The position numbers and the translations under genes were made by a program. A DNA stretch of 64,000 nucleotides from positions 293,763 to 357,762 of the forward strand of contig JAURXM010000116.1 of the NCBI GenBank assembly GCA_030654395.1, written 5' to 3'. The DNA comes from Aquabacterium sp. Lineage in GTDB: Bacteria; Pseudomonadota; Gammaproteobacteria; Burkholderiales; Burkholderiaceae_C. Each line of letters begins with the position of its first letter. Positions within the stretch are counted from its first letter, which is position 1. Below, one piece after another: positions 8,769 through 17,582 of the stretch. The notes beneath the pieces are model-generated. The model was given only the letters and a program-made list of their open reading frames with translations. It ran no database searches and was not told the origin of the DNA.

Positions 8769-9860
8769 TCAAGTCCGGATGAACTTGCCGGTGGCGTCCT
8801 GCGTGGGCCAGTAGGTCTCCAGCTTCAGCTCACGCAAGGCGTTGTCGAGGTACTTGCGCTCGATCCAACCGTCCAGGCTCACCTCACGCCGAGTCAGGCG
8901 GTACTTTTTCGTTTCGTCGATCGATTTCTTGATCGCTGCCACGTAATAGTCGTCAAGCAAGGGGTTGATGCGCGTGCGCAAGTCCTTGACGCGACTCCAA
9001 GTCTGTTTGTTGTCGATGTAGGCGTTCACGCCCGACCGTGTCCACAATTGGTATTGCGTTTCACGGTTGGCTTCAAGGGTGCTCCAGTGCGCCACCTTGA
9101 CCAGACGGGTCACGATCCGCTGGACGATATCGGGGTATTGCTGTTCGAACGCTTCACCGACCCAGACCGAACCAGGCGCGCTGATGTCCGGGTCGTCAAA
9201 GATTTCGGCGATGCGCTTGGCGACGCCGCGCGCTTCCAGGCCGAAGGGGGTTTCGACAGCGCCGGCAATGGCCCCGGTCGCCAGCGAGGCCACGCGGTCG
9301 TCGCGGATCTGACTGATGATTCGGAATTCTTTTTCCGGCTCGTTAAAGCCATACTTGGCCAGCACGCGATAGAGCTGCAATTGCCCTGCGGTACCTTTTT
9401 GCACCGACAGGGTCTTGCCCTTGAGGTCGGCGATCGATTTGGCTGGCGATGAGGCCGGCGTTACAAAGTAGACATCACCGAGGCGGCCCGAAGAGAGCAA
9501 GACTTTGTGCTTGAGCCCAGTCGACCGCCCGACGATCAATGGCAAGTCACCGTGGCCGAAGCAGAAGTCCAGCAGGCCGTTGGCAAAAGATTCATTGAGG
9601 GCGGGACCTGCTCCAACGAAGTACTTCCACTCAATTTTGATGCCATCGGCGGCAAATTCCTGTTCGATTTCAGCGCGGTGTACCGAGTTGGCTGTGAATC
9701 CGGATGAGGGCAATGGGCGCCCGCCAGTGCCGGCACCGGGAAAGCCGATGCGGATGGTGGTGGGCTTGCCGCCCGCCGCAAAGGCAGACTTGCTCAGGCC
9801 GATGAGCGCGGGGGCCACCAGGCCTGCTGCGAGGGCGGTACTAAAGGAACGGCGTTTCAT
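8769..9860 (-). CDS. ABC transporter substrate-binding protein, SsuA/TauA-like
   Basis: The 363-residue protein begins MKRRSFSTALAAGLVAPALIG, a signal peptide with a twin-arginine flavour and a cleavage site near AFAAGG. The mature part is an NMT1/SsuA-type domain: TTIRIGFPGAGTGGRP at the N-terminus, LLDFCFGHGDLPLIVGRSTGLK, and ADLKGKTLSVQKGTAGQLQLYRVLAKYG. ATG 9860 has a GGAGATC ribosome site; the frame extends upstream only into low-quality sequence overlapping the porin gene. No SsuD- or TauD-type desulfonating oxygenase lies in the operon, so how the imported compound is used is not shown here. Confidence 0.92.
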   Translation of the reverse strand: MKRRSFSTALAAGLVAPALIGLSKSAFAAGGKPTTIRIGFPGAGTGGRPLPSSGFTANSVHRAEIEQEFAADGIKIEWKYFVGAGPALNESFANGLLDFCFGHGDLPLIVGRSTGLKHKVLLSSGRLGDVYFVTPASSPAKSIADLKGKTLSVQKGTAGQLQLYRVLAKYGFNEPEKEFRIISQIRDDRVASLATGAIAGAVETPFGLEARGVAKRIAEIFDDPDISAPGSVWVGEAFEQQYPDIVQRIVTRLVKVAHWSTLEANRETQYQLWTRSGVNAYIDNKQTWSRVKDLRTRINPLLDDYYVAAIKKSIDETKKYRLTRREVSLDGWIERKYLDNALRELKLETYWPTQDATGKFIRT

Positions 9861-9891
9861 GTTTTGATCTCCAATTGGGATGACGCAGGGG

Positions 9892-11517
9892 TCAGAAGGT
9901 GGCGCTGAGTTGGACTTGCCAGAGATTGGACGTTGCCGGGGTCGCTGCCGTTGAGGTGGCCGTGCCGAGCTGGTTGCGCGTGCGCACGTAATTGACCTGG
10001 AGCTTGGTTGTTTCGGCAAAGAACACGTTCAGGCCCAAGGTGGTGGCGAGCTTCTTGTCATTGACTGACAGTGCGCTGCGGTTGGGGTCCCACGAGTCGA
10101 AGCGCAGGAAGGCCTGGTAGGACTTGGGCCAGAAGTCGTCAAACTTGCCTTGTTGTTTGGAGCTGTTCAAGAACTGTTCACCCCAGGTGTAGCCAAAGTT
10201 GACGTACTGACCGACGCCGCGCAGGTAACCATCGGGGTTGCTTGTTGCGATGGCATCGGCCGCATTCAGCTCTTGTTTGCCATAGGCCCACTCGTAGGAA
10301 ACGGAGTAGGGCAGGTGCGTCCAGTTGATGTCGAAGCCCTCTCGGTTGTAGCTGCCTTTGCCGGTGGCCGCGGTGGCCGTGGTGGGCGCTGTCACCGCCG
10401 GGGAGCCCAGCGTTCTTGCGTCCCCCAATGAGATGTAGCCGCGGTAGTAGGACGCGCCGATCTGGAGCTGGCGAAAGCTGCTGCTGTAGTCCACAGGCAA
10501 GGTGTAGACCAAGCGACCTGCAATGTCCCGGTAGTCGTTGTTGTCGGCTCGGTTGGTGCCGTTGCCATTGAACAAGCCCAGCGAGTAGGCAATCAGCGGT
10601 GCGCGGTAGTTGTTGGTGAAGTCGACATAGGGGTCGTAATCACCCGAGACGACCAAGCCGGTTTGCCTGGTCCCCAGCCCAAGCCCACTCACGAAGCCGG
10701 CGTTGCCGATGACGGCTTTGACTTCAGGGTCGATGGCTTGTGCATCCTGCCCAAACGGGATGGTTTGTTGCCCCAGGGTGATGGTGCCCAAAGGGTCTTC
10801 CGCGTTGCCGCTGGCGGGCTGGAAGCTGTAGCGCAGATACGCGTCCGTCAGATTGACCGTGGTCGATGAGCTGGTGGCTGTGTTCGCACTGGTCAACGCC
10901 AGTCGATAGGTTAGGTTGCGGCCTTCGGCGTAGTCACGGTAGAGATTGCCCGCAAAGTTCAGACCAAAGCCCACTGCATTGAAGCCACTCTGGCGAGGGT
11001 CCGTCGGGCCATTGCCGCTGGACGTGTTCAGAGGCTGTGCGCCTGGATTTTGGAAGTCATAACGAGCCGTGATCGATCCACCGATCTTGGTGTTGCGTGT
11101 CACGCTCGGTACGTTGCGTTCCAGTTGGCGTGCGTTGTCGTACTTGTAATTCTCAAGGTCGGTGCGCAGACCTTGAATGTCGGCCTTCGAGGCTGACGTT
11201 CTGGCGTCTATGGATTCTTGGCTTTCACCGTCCGGGTTGGTGGCGGCTGCCGAAGCTTCAGTAGTTTTGGTGTCAACTTGCTTTTTAAGTTGAGTGCGCA
11301 GCTCTTCCAGTTGCTTGCGTACCTCGTCCACACGGGCTTTTTCCAGCGCGTCCACATCTGAACGTTGCGCCTTCTTGATCTCCTGAATCTGCTTACGGAG
11401 TTCTTCAACGGTCCCCTTTAGCGCTTTGATCTCGCTGGTCGGTTGCGCTTGAACTGTCGCGCCGGACAGGGCGAGCAGCACGGCACCTGCCAGCACTGTA
11501 GTTTTAAAAGAATGCAC
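9892..11517 (-). CDS. Outer-membrane porin with N-terminal coiled coil
   Basis: The 541-residue protein has a signal peptide (cleavage near VQAQPT) and then a charged, heptad-rich coiled coil at about residues 28-135 (TVEELRKQIQEIKKAQ and following). A beta-barrel of about 400 residues ends in LWQVQLSATF, with the terminal Phe needed by the BAM machinery. The architecture resembles phosphate-selective OprP/OprO-type and other trimeric anion porins. It is the first gene of the operon with the sulfonate-type ABC importer and so probably admits that importer's substrate across the outer membrane. It is preceded by a near-consensus sigma-54 promoter at 11569-11585. Confidence 0.88.
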   Translation of the reverse strand: MHSFKTTVLAGAVLLALSGATVQAQPTSEIKALKGTVEELRKQIQEIKKAQRSDVDALEKARVDEVRKQLEELRTQLKKQVDTKTTEASAAATNPDGESQESIDARTSASKADIQGLRTDLENYKYDNARQLERNVPSVTRNTKIGGSITARYDFQNPGAQPLNTSSGNGPTDPRQSGFNAVGFGLNFAGNLYRDYAEGRNLTYRLALTSANTATSSSTTVNLTDAYLRYSFQPASGNAEDPLGTITLGQQTIPFGQDAQAIDPEVKAVIGNAGFVSGLGLGTRQTGLVVSGDYDPYVDFTNNYRAPLIAYSLGLFNGNGTNRADNNDYRDIAGRLVYTLPVDYSSSFRQLQIGASYYRGYISLGDARTLGSPAVTAPTTATAATGKGSYNREGFDINWTHLPYSVSYEWAYGKQELNAADAIATSNPDGYLRGVGQYVNFGYTWGEQFLNSSKQQGKFDDFWPKSYQAFLRFDSWDPNRSALSVNDKKLATTLGLNVFFAETTKLQVNYVRTRNQLGTATSTAATPATSNLWQVQLSATF

Positions 11518-11568
11518 CTTGCTAACTCCTGTTTGGTTGCGGGTAAAAATACATTTAACCTTTATGTA

Positions 11569-11585
11569 TGCAGAAGTTGTGCCAG
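11569..11585 (-). promoter_or_regulatory. Sigma-54 promoter of the porin/sulfonate importer operon
   Basis: The minus strand reads CTGGCACAACTTCTGCA. Compared with YTGGCACG-N4-TTGCW it keeps TGGCAC and TGC, with the required 12-base step between the invariant GG and GC; two less critical positions differ. Transcription would begin near 11558, about 40 bases before the porin ATG. Confidence 0.72.
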
Positions 11586-11621
11586 CTTATTTTCCTTATT
11601 TCTGGTCGCCACTGCTGAGTA

Positions 11622-11663
11622 TGTGTTGATATGTGAATGGGTTGTGTTGATTTATCAGCACAA
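11622..11663. promoter_or_regulatory. Putative enhancer site (UAS) between divergent sigma-54 promoters
   Basis: A near-perfect palindrome, TTGTGTTGAT (11642-11651), two bases, ATCAGCACAA (11654-11663), matches at 9 of 10 arm positions. The half-site TGTGTTGAT also occurs at 11622-11630, 21 bases (two helical turns) from its copy in the palindrome. Tandem dyads at such phasing, placed between two sigma-54 promoters, are what a FIS-type enhancer-binding protein needs. The SfnR-like protein encoded at 2364 is the obvious candidate binder; this is inference. Confidence 0.5.
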
Positions 11664-11807
11664 AGGTGTTGGAATTCAAGCACTTCTGCTGCGACCCCTT
11701 CGTTGTGGTTAATTCATTTTTCAAGTTAACATATGACTTATTTAAATAACCTTTAAAAACAACAACTTAGAAAGTTATGTTGGGTTATCTTTTTTGGTTA
11801 AGTAAGT

Positions 11808-11824
11808 TGGCACGTTGATTGCTT
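11808..11824 (+). promoter_or_regulatory. Consensus sigma-54 promoter of the exported redox cluster
   Basis: The sequence TTGGCACGTTGATTGCT matches YTGGCACG-N4-TTGCW at every specified position, with GG at 11810-11811 and GC at 11822-11823. Transcription would begin near 11835, giving a leader of about 118 bases before the ATG at 11953. The surrounding 435-base intergenic region (11518-11952) holds this, the opposite sigma-54 promoter and the palindrome at 11642-11663; no gene was seen in it. Confidence 0.85.
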
Positions 11825-11952
11825 ATTTGTGCTCACTTTGATGAATTTTGGCGGCATGCTGTAGTTGCTGTTAACTACTGTAAGTTGCATGTGAGAATAT
11901 TAATGGAGTTAGCAAATGAGTAAAACGCGCTATGCATCCGGGGTGAATAAAT

Positions 11953-14295
11953 ATGAATAAGTCCGTACATATATCCGTCTTGCTGGCATTGCTTGCCGCT
12001 AATGTCGCGTTGGCTGAAACAAAGCCTGTTGCCGATGTGTCGGCCGCGACGGCTGCATCCAAGTCATGGACGCCTTACCAGCAGCCTAAGACCCTTGTGC
12101 TGCCCACCGTCAAGCAGAAGGCCTGGGTGCGATCACCCATCGACGCATTGGTGCTGTCTCAGATCGAAGCCAAAGGCCTGAAGCCTTCGCCTGAAACGGA
12201 TCGCGCCATTTTCATCCGTCGTGCCACGCTGGATGCATGGGGCTTGTTGCCTACACCAGAAGAGATCAAAGTCTTTGTCAATGACAAGTCGCCCAACGCC
12301 CATGACGCGCTGGTTGACCGTCTACTCGCTTCGCATCACTTCGGTGAGCGTCAGGCGCGTCGTTGGCTGGATATTGCCCGTTACGCCGACAGTTCGGGCT
12401 TCCAGAACGACAACACCCGTGCGAACAACTGGCGCTATCGCGATTACGTGATCAATGCATTCAATCAAGACAAGCCTTTCAGTCGATTCATTCAGGAGCA
12501 GATCGCGGGCGACGAGCTCTTCCCTGATAACCAAGAAGCCAAGATCGCCACAGGATTCCTCGCTGGTTATCCTGATAACGCCAACTCGCGGGACTTGGTT
12601 CAACGCAAGTACCAGATCGCCACCGACATGACCGATCTGGTGGGGGAGTCACTGCTGGGTAGCACCATCGGTTGCGCCCGTTGCCACAACCACAAGTCGG
12701 ACAGGGTCAGCCAGAAGGAGTACTTCCAACTGCAGGCCTACTTCGCCAACACCAGCTTCGATGAAAAGGCACCGTTGCCCAAAGGCTCTGAGACAGGTTG
12801 GGATCAAGAGTACGAAAAAAAGCAAGCCGCCTACAACGACGCCACCAAGAGCATTCGAGACAAGCAAAAGGCCATTCTGGACAGTGTGCGTGAGGTGGGG
12901 CGCAAGTACCACAATGAGCGTTACCTGACTGACAGCCGCGAGTCGATTTTCAAACCGAAGGATCAGTGGAATGCGCTGGATCGTTGGGTGAATTTCCGCA
13001 AGGAAACGGTGGCCTCCGAGCAGGATATCGTGTCCTACCTGCGCGAGACCGGGCAGGAAAAAGAGCGTACTGAGTACGACCCCGCCAATGCTGACAAGCT
13101 CAAGGAGTACCAAGCCCTTGCCAACGAGCTAAAAAAGTTTGACAAGCTCAAGCCTGAGAGGGGTTCGCGCTGGATCACGGCTGCAACGGAGTTGGGGCAT
13201 GCCGAGGCGCCTCCTACCTTCGTGCGCTTCGGTGGTATCCATGAGCGTCCGTTGGATGAAGTGCAGCCGGCTATTCCTGCACTGTGGGCTGGCAAGGTTC
13301 AGCCTGTTGTGACGGCAACCGCGACGTCGTCTGGTCGTCGCAGTGCGCTGGCTTCTTGGTTAACCGGCGACAGCAACCCGCTGACTGCCCGCGTGTATGC
13401 CAACCGTGTATGGAGTCAGTACTTTGACAAGGGCGTGATCTCGACGGTGCATGACTTCGGTCGTGCTGGTGCCAAGCCGACCAATCCAGAACTGTTGGAC
13501 TACTTGGCCAGCAGCTTTGTGAAGAACGGCTGGAGCGTCAAGAAGCTGCATCGAGAGATATTGCTGTCCAGTGTGTATCGCCAGTCTTCCAACGAGCGTG
13601 CAGACGTCATCAAGGCTGACCCGGAAAACAAGCTGCTGGCCGTGTACCCACGCAAGCGACTGGAAGCCGAAGCAATCCGTGACTCGCTGTTGTACGCGTC
13701 AGGTCTGCTGGTGGATAAGGTGGGGGGGCCTGCCGTGTACCCGCCAATTTTGAAGGCTAGTAACGATATAGGTAAGTCGCAAGACTTCAATGGTAACCGT
13801 GCATGGACAGTGTCTGAAGACAAGAGTGACTGGTATCGCCGCAGCATCTACATCTTCAACCGCCGCTCGTTCCCCTATCCTGTGACGCAGAACTTCGACC
13901 CGGCCGATCCGAGTAAGCCCCATCACAAGCGTGATGTGACCACGACGCCACTGCAGGCTCTGACCTTGTTCAACAGCGATGTGGTGTTCGACTGGTCGCA
14001 GGCATTGGCTGGTCGCGTGATAAACGAAGCCGGGAACGATCAGACCGCTCAGATCAACAAGCTGTACGAAATTCTGTTTGCCCGTCAGCCCAACAAGACT
14101 GAGGTGGCGGCACTGAAAGAGTTCTTGGCTAACGAGCAAATCGTCATCAAGCAAAAGGCCGCATCTGGCAAGTTTGAAGTGGCCATCCCACAAGGTTTGA
14201 AGGACATCAAGAACTTTGACCCTATCAAATCGGCTGCGTTCGTGGATTTGGTGCACACGGTTGCCAACTCCAACGACTTTGCCTATCGCTTCTAA
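11953..14295 (+). CDS. DUF1549/DUF1553 protein with a CXXCH haem motif (planctomycete PSD1 type)
   Basis: This 780-residue exported protein (signal peptide to about ALAETK) has a DUF1549 domain at roughly residues 60-270, including FIRRATLDAWGLLPTPEEI, RRWLDIARYADSSGFQ and the CARCH motif at 241-245 in a CARCHNHKSD context. A middle segment rich in charged residues follows, then DUF1553 at about 450-735 (ASWLTGDSNPLTARVYANRVW, LLDYLASSFVKNGWSVKKLHREILLSSVYRQSS, RKRLEAEAIRDSLL). These proteins are abundant in Planctomycetes, where they sit beside DUF1501 genes as here; their biochemical function is not established. The single CXXCH suggests a covalently bound haem. It is the first gene after a consensus sigma-54 promoter. 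Confidence 0.92.
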   Translation: MNKSVHISVLLALLAANVALAETKPVADVSAATAASKSWTPYQQPKTLVLPTVKQKAWVRSPIDALVLSQIEAKGLKPSPETDRAIFIRRATLDAWGLLPTPEEIKVFVNDKSPNAHDALVDRLLASHHFGERQARRWLDIARYADSSGFQNDNTRANNWRYRDYVINAFNQDKPFSRFIQEQIAGDELFPDNQEAKIATGFLAGYPDNANSRDLVQRKYQIATDMTDLVGESLLGSTIGCARCHNHKSDRVSQKEYFQLQAYFANTSFDEKAPLPKGSETGWDQEYEKKQAAYNDATKSIRDKQKAILDSVREVGRKYHNERYLTDSRESIFKPKDQWNALDRWVNFRKETVASEQDIVSYLRETGQEKERTEYDPANADKLKEYQALANELKKFDKLKPERGSRWITAATELGHAEAPPTFVRFGGIHERPLDEVQPAIPALWAGKVQPVVTATATSSGRRSALASWLTGDSNPLTARVYANRVWSQYFDKGVISTVHDFGRAGAKPTNPELLDYLASSFVKNGWSVKKLHREILLSSVYRQSSNERADVIKADPENKLLAVYPRKRLEAEAIRDSLLYASGLLVDKVGGPAVYPPILKASNDIGKSQDFNGNRAWTVSEDKSDWYRRSIYIFNRRSFPYPVTQNFDPADPSKPHHKRDVTTTPLQALTLFNSDVVFDWSQALAGRVINEAGNDQTAQINKLYEILFARQPNKTEVAALKEFLANEQIVIKQKAASGKFEVAIPQGLKDIKNFDPIKSAAFVDLVHTVANSNDFAYRF

Positions 14296-14331
14296 GCCCC
14301 ATTGTTCAACTGACAAAAAAAGGATAAAACC

Positions 14332-15783
14332 ATGAGTAACGATTCACGTCGCGAATTTCTGCGCCATGCAGGTTTGGGTGCAGGTGGTGCCGCATTAGGT
14401 GGCTTCATTCCTGGCATCGGCCACATTGAGGCTGCTACCGCATCCGAACTGATCGATCCGTTGGCGCTCAAGGCACCCCATTTCCCAGCCAAAATCAAGT
14501 CGGTTATCTGGCTGCATCAGAACGGCGCGCCCAGTACGCTGGACCTGTATGACTACAAGCCCGATCTGGTTAAATTGGCGGGGCAAGATATTCCTGCTTC
14601 GTTCCTGAAGGGCATCAAGACCAGTACCCAAGGTGGTGTGGGTAAGCTCTTCGTGTCGAACAAACGCAGCTTCAAGCAATATGGTGAAAGCGGCGCTTGG
14701 TTCTCAGATCTGCTGCCTAATTTGGCTCAGCACGCTGACAAGATGACCTTCATCAAGTCGAGCACGACAGTGGGCGCCACCCACGACATCTCGATCCTGA
14801 AGCTCAATACTGGTGATCTGAACCCAGGTCGTCCTTCCTTGGGCGCTTGGGTCAACTACGCGCTGGGTTCGGCCAATTCTGACCTTCCTTCCTATGTGGT
14901 GCTCTACAACGGTGACCGTGAGCCGCAGGCAGGCTCGGTGAACTGGAGCGCCGGTTTCCTGCCCGCTGTGTATCAAGGTACGGCATTCCGCCCCGGTGCT
15001 TCTCCGATCCTGTACCTGGATCGCCCTGAGATTCGCGCACCCAAGCAACAGCGGGCATCGCTGGACTTGCTCAGGCGGTTGAACCTGTTGGGTGTACAGA
15101 AGTACCCAGCTGACACCGAACTGCGTGCTCGTATCCAGTCGTATGAGTTGGCCGACCGCATGCAAGCCGCTGCGCCCGCTGCCGTGGACATCAGCAAGGA
15201 AAGCGACGCCACCAAAGAGTTGTACGGCTTGAATGACAAGACCAGCCAGAGCTATGGCGAGGTGTTGCTGCGTGCTCGTCGTCTGGTTGAGAACGATGTT
15301 CGCTTCATCCAAGTGGTCTCGGGTTTCCCTGAAGGCGCAGATACCGATCGGCAAAGCTGGGATGCCCACAACGATTTGGAGAAGAACCATGGCTTGATGG
15401 CCAAGATGGTCGACAAGCCCATCGCTGGTTTGTTAGCTGACCTGAAGTCACGTGGTCTTTTGGAAACCACGCTGGTGGTATGGACCTCCGAGTTCGGTCG
15501 CACGTCCTACGGTCAAAGCGGCAATGGCCGTGACCACAACCCATGGGGCTACACCCAGTGGCTGGCTGGTGGTGGCCTGAAGGCAGGCTTTACTTACGGC
15601 GAAACAGACGAGGTGGGATTGCAAGTGGCCGACAAAGACAAGGCTGTCGATACCTACGATCTGCACGCGACTGTTCTGCAACTGCTGGGCTTGGATCACT
15701 TGAAGACCACTTTCCTCAACAGTGGCCGCTCCGAGCGACCGACGGTTGTGTACGGCAAGGTCATCAAGGACATCCTGGCCTGA
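14332..15783 (+). CDS. DUF1501 protein, Tat-exported, alkaline phosphatase/sulfatase superfamily-like
   Basis: The 483-residue protein begins with a twin-arginine signal (SRREFLRHAGLGAGGAALGG), implying export of a folded, probably cofactor- or metal-containing protein. The rest fits DUF1501: IWLHQNGAPSTLDLYDYKPD, FSDLLPNLAQHADKMTFIKSS, SWDAHNDLEKNH, and LVVWTSEFGRTSYGQSGNGRDHNPWGYTQWLAGGG with metal-ligand-like Asp/His. DUF1501 is related to the alkaline phosphatase/sulfatase fold, but no formylglycine Cys/Ser signature is evident. It follows the DUF1549/1553 gene by 36 bases, the standard planctomycete pairing, so the two probably work together in the periplasm. Confidence 0.92.
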   Translation: MSNDSRREFLRHAGLGAGGAALGGFIPGIGHIEAATASELIDPLALKAPHFPAKIKSVIWLHQNGAPSTLDLYDYKPDLVKLAGQDIPASFLKGIKTSTQGGVGKLFVSNKRSFKQYGESGAWFSDLLPNLAQHADKMTFIKSSTTVGATHDISILKLNTGDLNPGRPSLGAWVNYALGSANSDLPSYVVLYNGDREPQAGSVNWSAGFLPAVYQGTAFRPGASPILYLDRPEIRAPKQQRASLDLLRRLNLLGVQKYPADTELRARIQSYELADRMQAAAPAAVDISKESDATKELYGLNDKTSQSYGEVLLRARRLVENDVRFIQVVSGFPEGADTDRQSWDAHNDLEKNHGLMAKMVDKPIAGLLADLKSRGLLETTLVVWTSEFGRTSYGQSGNGRDHNPWGYTQWLAGGGLKAGFTYGETDEVGLQVADKDKAVDTYDLHATVLQLLGLDHLKTTFLNSGRSERPTVVYGKVIKDILA

Positions 15784-15806
15784 TAGCGCTGTTGAATCCA
15801 TAACAA

Positions 15807-15826
15807 GGCGGGGCTTGGACCCCGCC
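15807..15826 (+). terminator. GC-rich hairpin after the DUF1501 gene
   Basis: A 7-bp perfect stem GGCGGGG / CCCCGCC encloses a 6-base loop, 24 bases after the stop codon. There is no T-run, so it is more likely an RNA-stabilising or processing hairpin, or a weak attenuator, than a full terminator. The cluster continues 20 bases later. Confidence 0.4.
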
Positions 15827-15845
15827 GGAAAGAGTTTCATTTCGT

Positions 15846-16226
15846 ATGCGCAAGCTCATCATCGTTTTCGGTGCGCTGATTGTTTTGGGTGGCGTGGTTC
15901 GCGCCGCAGATGGCGAACTGGACATGGATCTGATGCAGACCATTGAGGACACGAACAAGAGCATGTCGTCCAACATCGCGATACAAAACGCCCCAGGCAG
16001 CACGACTGACGCCAAGGAGTTGCAAGCCCTGTTCAGTCAGGTTGAAAAGCACTTTGTGGCCAAGGGCGGGGCGGATGACGCTGTGGACCTGTCTCGCAAG
16101 AGCAAGGAGTTGACCGAGTCCATCGTCAAGTCAGTGGCTGCAAAGGACTTTGGCACAGCCTCTGAATCGGCAACGTCGCTGTCTCGCACATGCAGAACCT
16201 GCCACACCTTCTACAAGAAGTCTTGA
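15846..16226 (+). CDS. Small class II (c'-like) cytochrome c, first copy
   Basis: The 126-residue protein has a signal peptide (to about VVRAAD), a mostly helical body and a single haem-binding CRTCH at residues 116-120, six residues from the C-terminus. A C-terminal CXXCH in a four-helix bundle is the class II (cytochrome c'/c556) arrangement. These usually carry one haem and act as periplasmic electron carriers or gas-binding proteins. A second c'-type gene lies at 19544 in the same cluster. Confidence 0.85.
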   Translation: MRKLIIVFGALIVLGGVVRAADGELDMDLMQTIEDTNKSMSSNIAIQNAPGSTTDAKELQALFSQVEKHFVAKGGADDAVDLSRKSKELTESIVKSVAAKDFGTASESATSLSRTCRTCHTFYKKS

Positions 16227-16243
16227 AGGGTGTGGTGCAGCTT

Positions 16244-16918
16244 GTGAAAACTGTGATGGTTTTTTTGCTCACGTCTGCCCTGTTGTCCTCTCTGGCTCTG
16301 GCTGCCCCCAAGGCGCGCCAGGCTGAAGCTAAATCGACAAAGACAGTGGTACTCAAAGGTGATCCGGTTGTTGGAAGGGAGAAAGCAGACTCTGAACGTT
16401 GTGTCGAGTGTCATGGACTGAAAGGTCAGGGCGCAGAGCATCCAAATAGCGCTGAAGCGAAGTTCGCCAAACTGGCGGGGCAGTACCCGGACTACATCCT
16501 TAAACAGATTCGGGACTTTCGCTCAGGGGCCCGCAAACACGATCAGATGGCGATCATGGCGCGCAGTGTGTCGGATGAAGACGTGCTTGACATCGCTGCT
16601 TACTTTGCGAGCCAGCAGGCGATGAATGGAAAAGACGGTGACCTGCACGAAATCGGCAAAGAACTGTATCAAGCAGGGGATGCGGCTCGCGGTATCCCGG
16701 CTTGTGCGAGTTGCCATGGTGCCAATGGCAAGGGCCTGCAGGCCAACAAGCTGGCGCCGATTGTCGGCGGGCAGGAGTGGCGCTATCTCGACAAACAGTT
16801 GCGAGACTGGCGTTCGGGCGAAAGGCGCAACAGCCCTGACGGTGCGATGAACAAGGCCACTGCGGCCTTGACGGACAAGGAAATCGAATCACTGGCCGAC
16901 TACCTGTCTGGCCTGTGA
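16244..16918 (+). CDS. Di-haem class I cytochrome c (cytochrome c4-like)
   Basis: From GTG 16244 the product is 224 residues. A signal peptide (MKTVMVFLLTSALLSSLALA) is followed by two homologous cytochrome c domains with CVECH at 53-57 and CASCH at 154-158. Each is followed by an FRSG/WRSG stretch and a possible axial Met (MAIMARSVSDED; GAMNKATAALTDKE), as in cytochrome c4. The start is uncertain: ATG 16256 would shorten the signal, and an in-frame ATG at 16190 lies inside the preceding gene and is unlikely. It would carry electrons in the periplasm, for instance from the DUF1549/1553 protein to a terminal oxidase. Confidence 0.9.
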   Translation: MKTVMVFLLTSALLSSLALAAPKARQAEAKSTKTVVLKGDPVVGREKADSERCVECHGLKGQGAEHPNSAEAKFAKLAGQYPDYILKQIRDFRSGARKHDQMAIMARSVSDEDVLDIAAYFASQQAMNGKDGDLHEIGKELYQAGDAARGIPACASCHGANGKGLQANKLAPIVGGQEWRYLDKQLRDWRSGERRNSPDGAMNKATAALTDKEIESLADYLSGL

Positions 16919-16949
16919 CATCAATGAAGCAATGGATTGGAGATCAAAC

Positions 16950-17552
16950 ATGAAGAGTTGGACTGTCAAAGCAATGGTGTCGGGTGTGTTGGCAACTGTG
17001 GCGGCGTTGCCTGCCGTGGCCGCCTTGAAAGAGGGCGACGTGGTGCCTGACTTCAAGCTGCAGGCCTCACAAGCAGGCAAGGACTTCAGCTACTCCTTAA
17101 AGGATGCGCTCAAGAAGGGCCCTGTGGTGGTGTACTTCTACCCATCTGCCTACACCGGTGGCTGCAACATCCAGGCGCACACCTTTGCTGTGAACGTGGA
17201 CAAGTTTTCAGCAGCGGGGGCCTCGATCGTCGGTGTCTCGCTGGACAGCATCAAGCGACTCAACGATTTTTCGGCTGACCCAGAGTACTGCGCAGGCAAG
17301 ATTGCCGTGGCCTCTGATGCTGACGGCAAGGTTGCCAAAGGCTTTGACTTGTCCGTTGCAGAGATTCCGGCTGGCCGCAAAGACACACGTGGCGTAGAGA
17401 TCGATCACGGTCGCGTTGATCGCACTACTTTCGTCGTCACACCGGACGGCAAGGTGGCCGCAACGGTAGGCGGTCTGCCGCCAGCCGCCAACGTCGAAAA
17501 GGCACTGGAAATCGTTCAGAACTTGGCTGGCAAGGCCTCGCGCAAGTCCTGA
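16950..17552 (+). CDS. Exported peroxiredoxin (AhpC/TSA family)
   Basis: This 200-residue protein has a signal peptide (cleavage near AVAALK) and a thioredoxin-fold peroxiredoxin domain: GDVVPDFKLQAS, VVYFYPSAYTGGCNIQAHTF with the presumed peroxidatic Cys72, and FVVTPDGKVAATVGG. The Cys usually found five residues later in BCP-type enzymes is His here; Cys114 is the remaining candidate resolving cysteine. ATG 16950 has a GGAGATC ribosome site; an in-frame ATG at 16932 is weaker. A peroxidase in the periplasm suggests that hydrogen peroxide or an organic peroxide is formed by this cluster's chemistry. Confidence 0.88.
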   Translation: MKSWTVKAMVSGVLATVAALPAVAALKEGDVVPDFKLQASQAGKDFSYSLKDALKKGPVVVYFYPSAYTGGCNIQAHTFAVNVDKFSAAGASIVGVSLDSIKRLNDFSADPEYCAGKIAVASDADGKVAKGFDLSVAEIPAGRKDTRGVEIDHGRVDRTTFVVTPDGKVAATVGGLPPAANVEKALEIVQNLAGKASRKS

Positions 17553-17582
17553 TCTGAACCTATTGCATAGAGGGAACCGATT

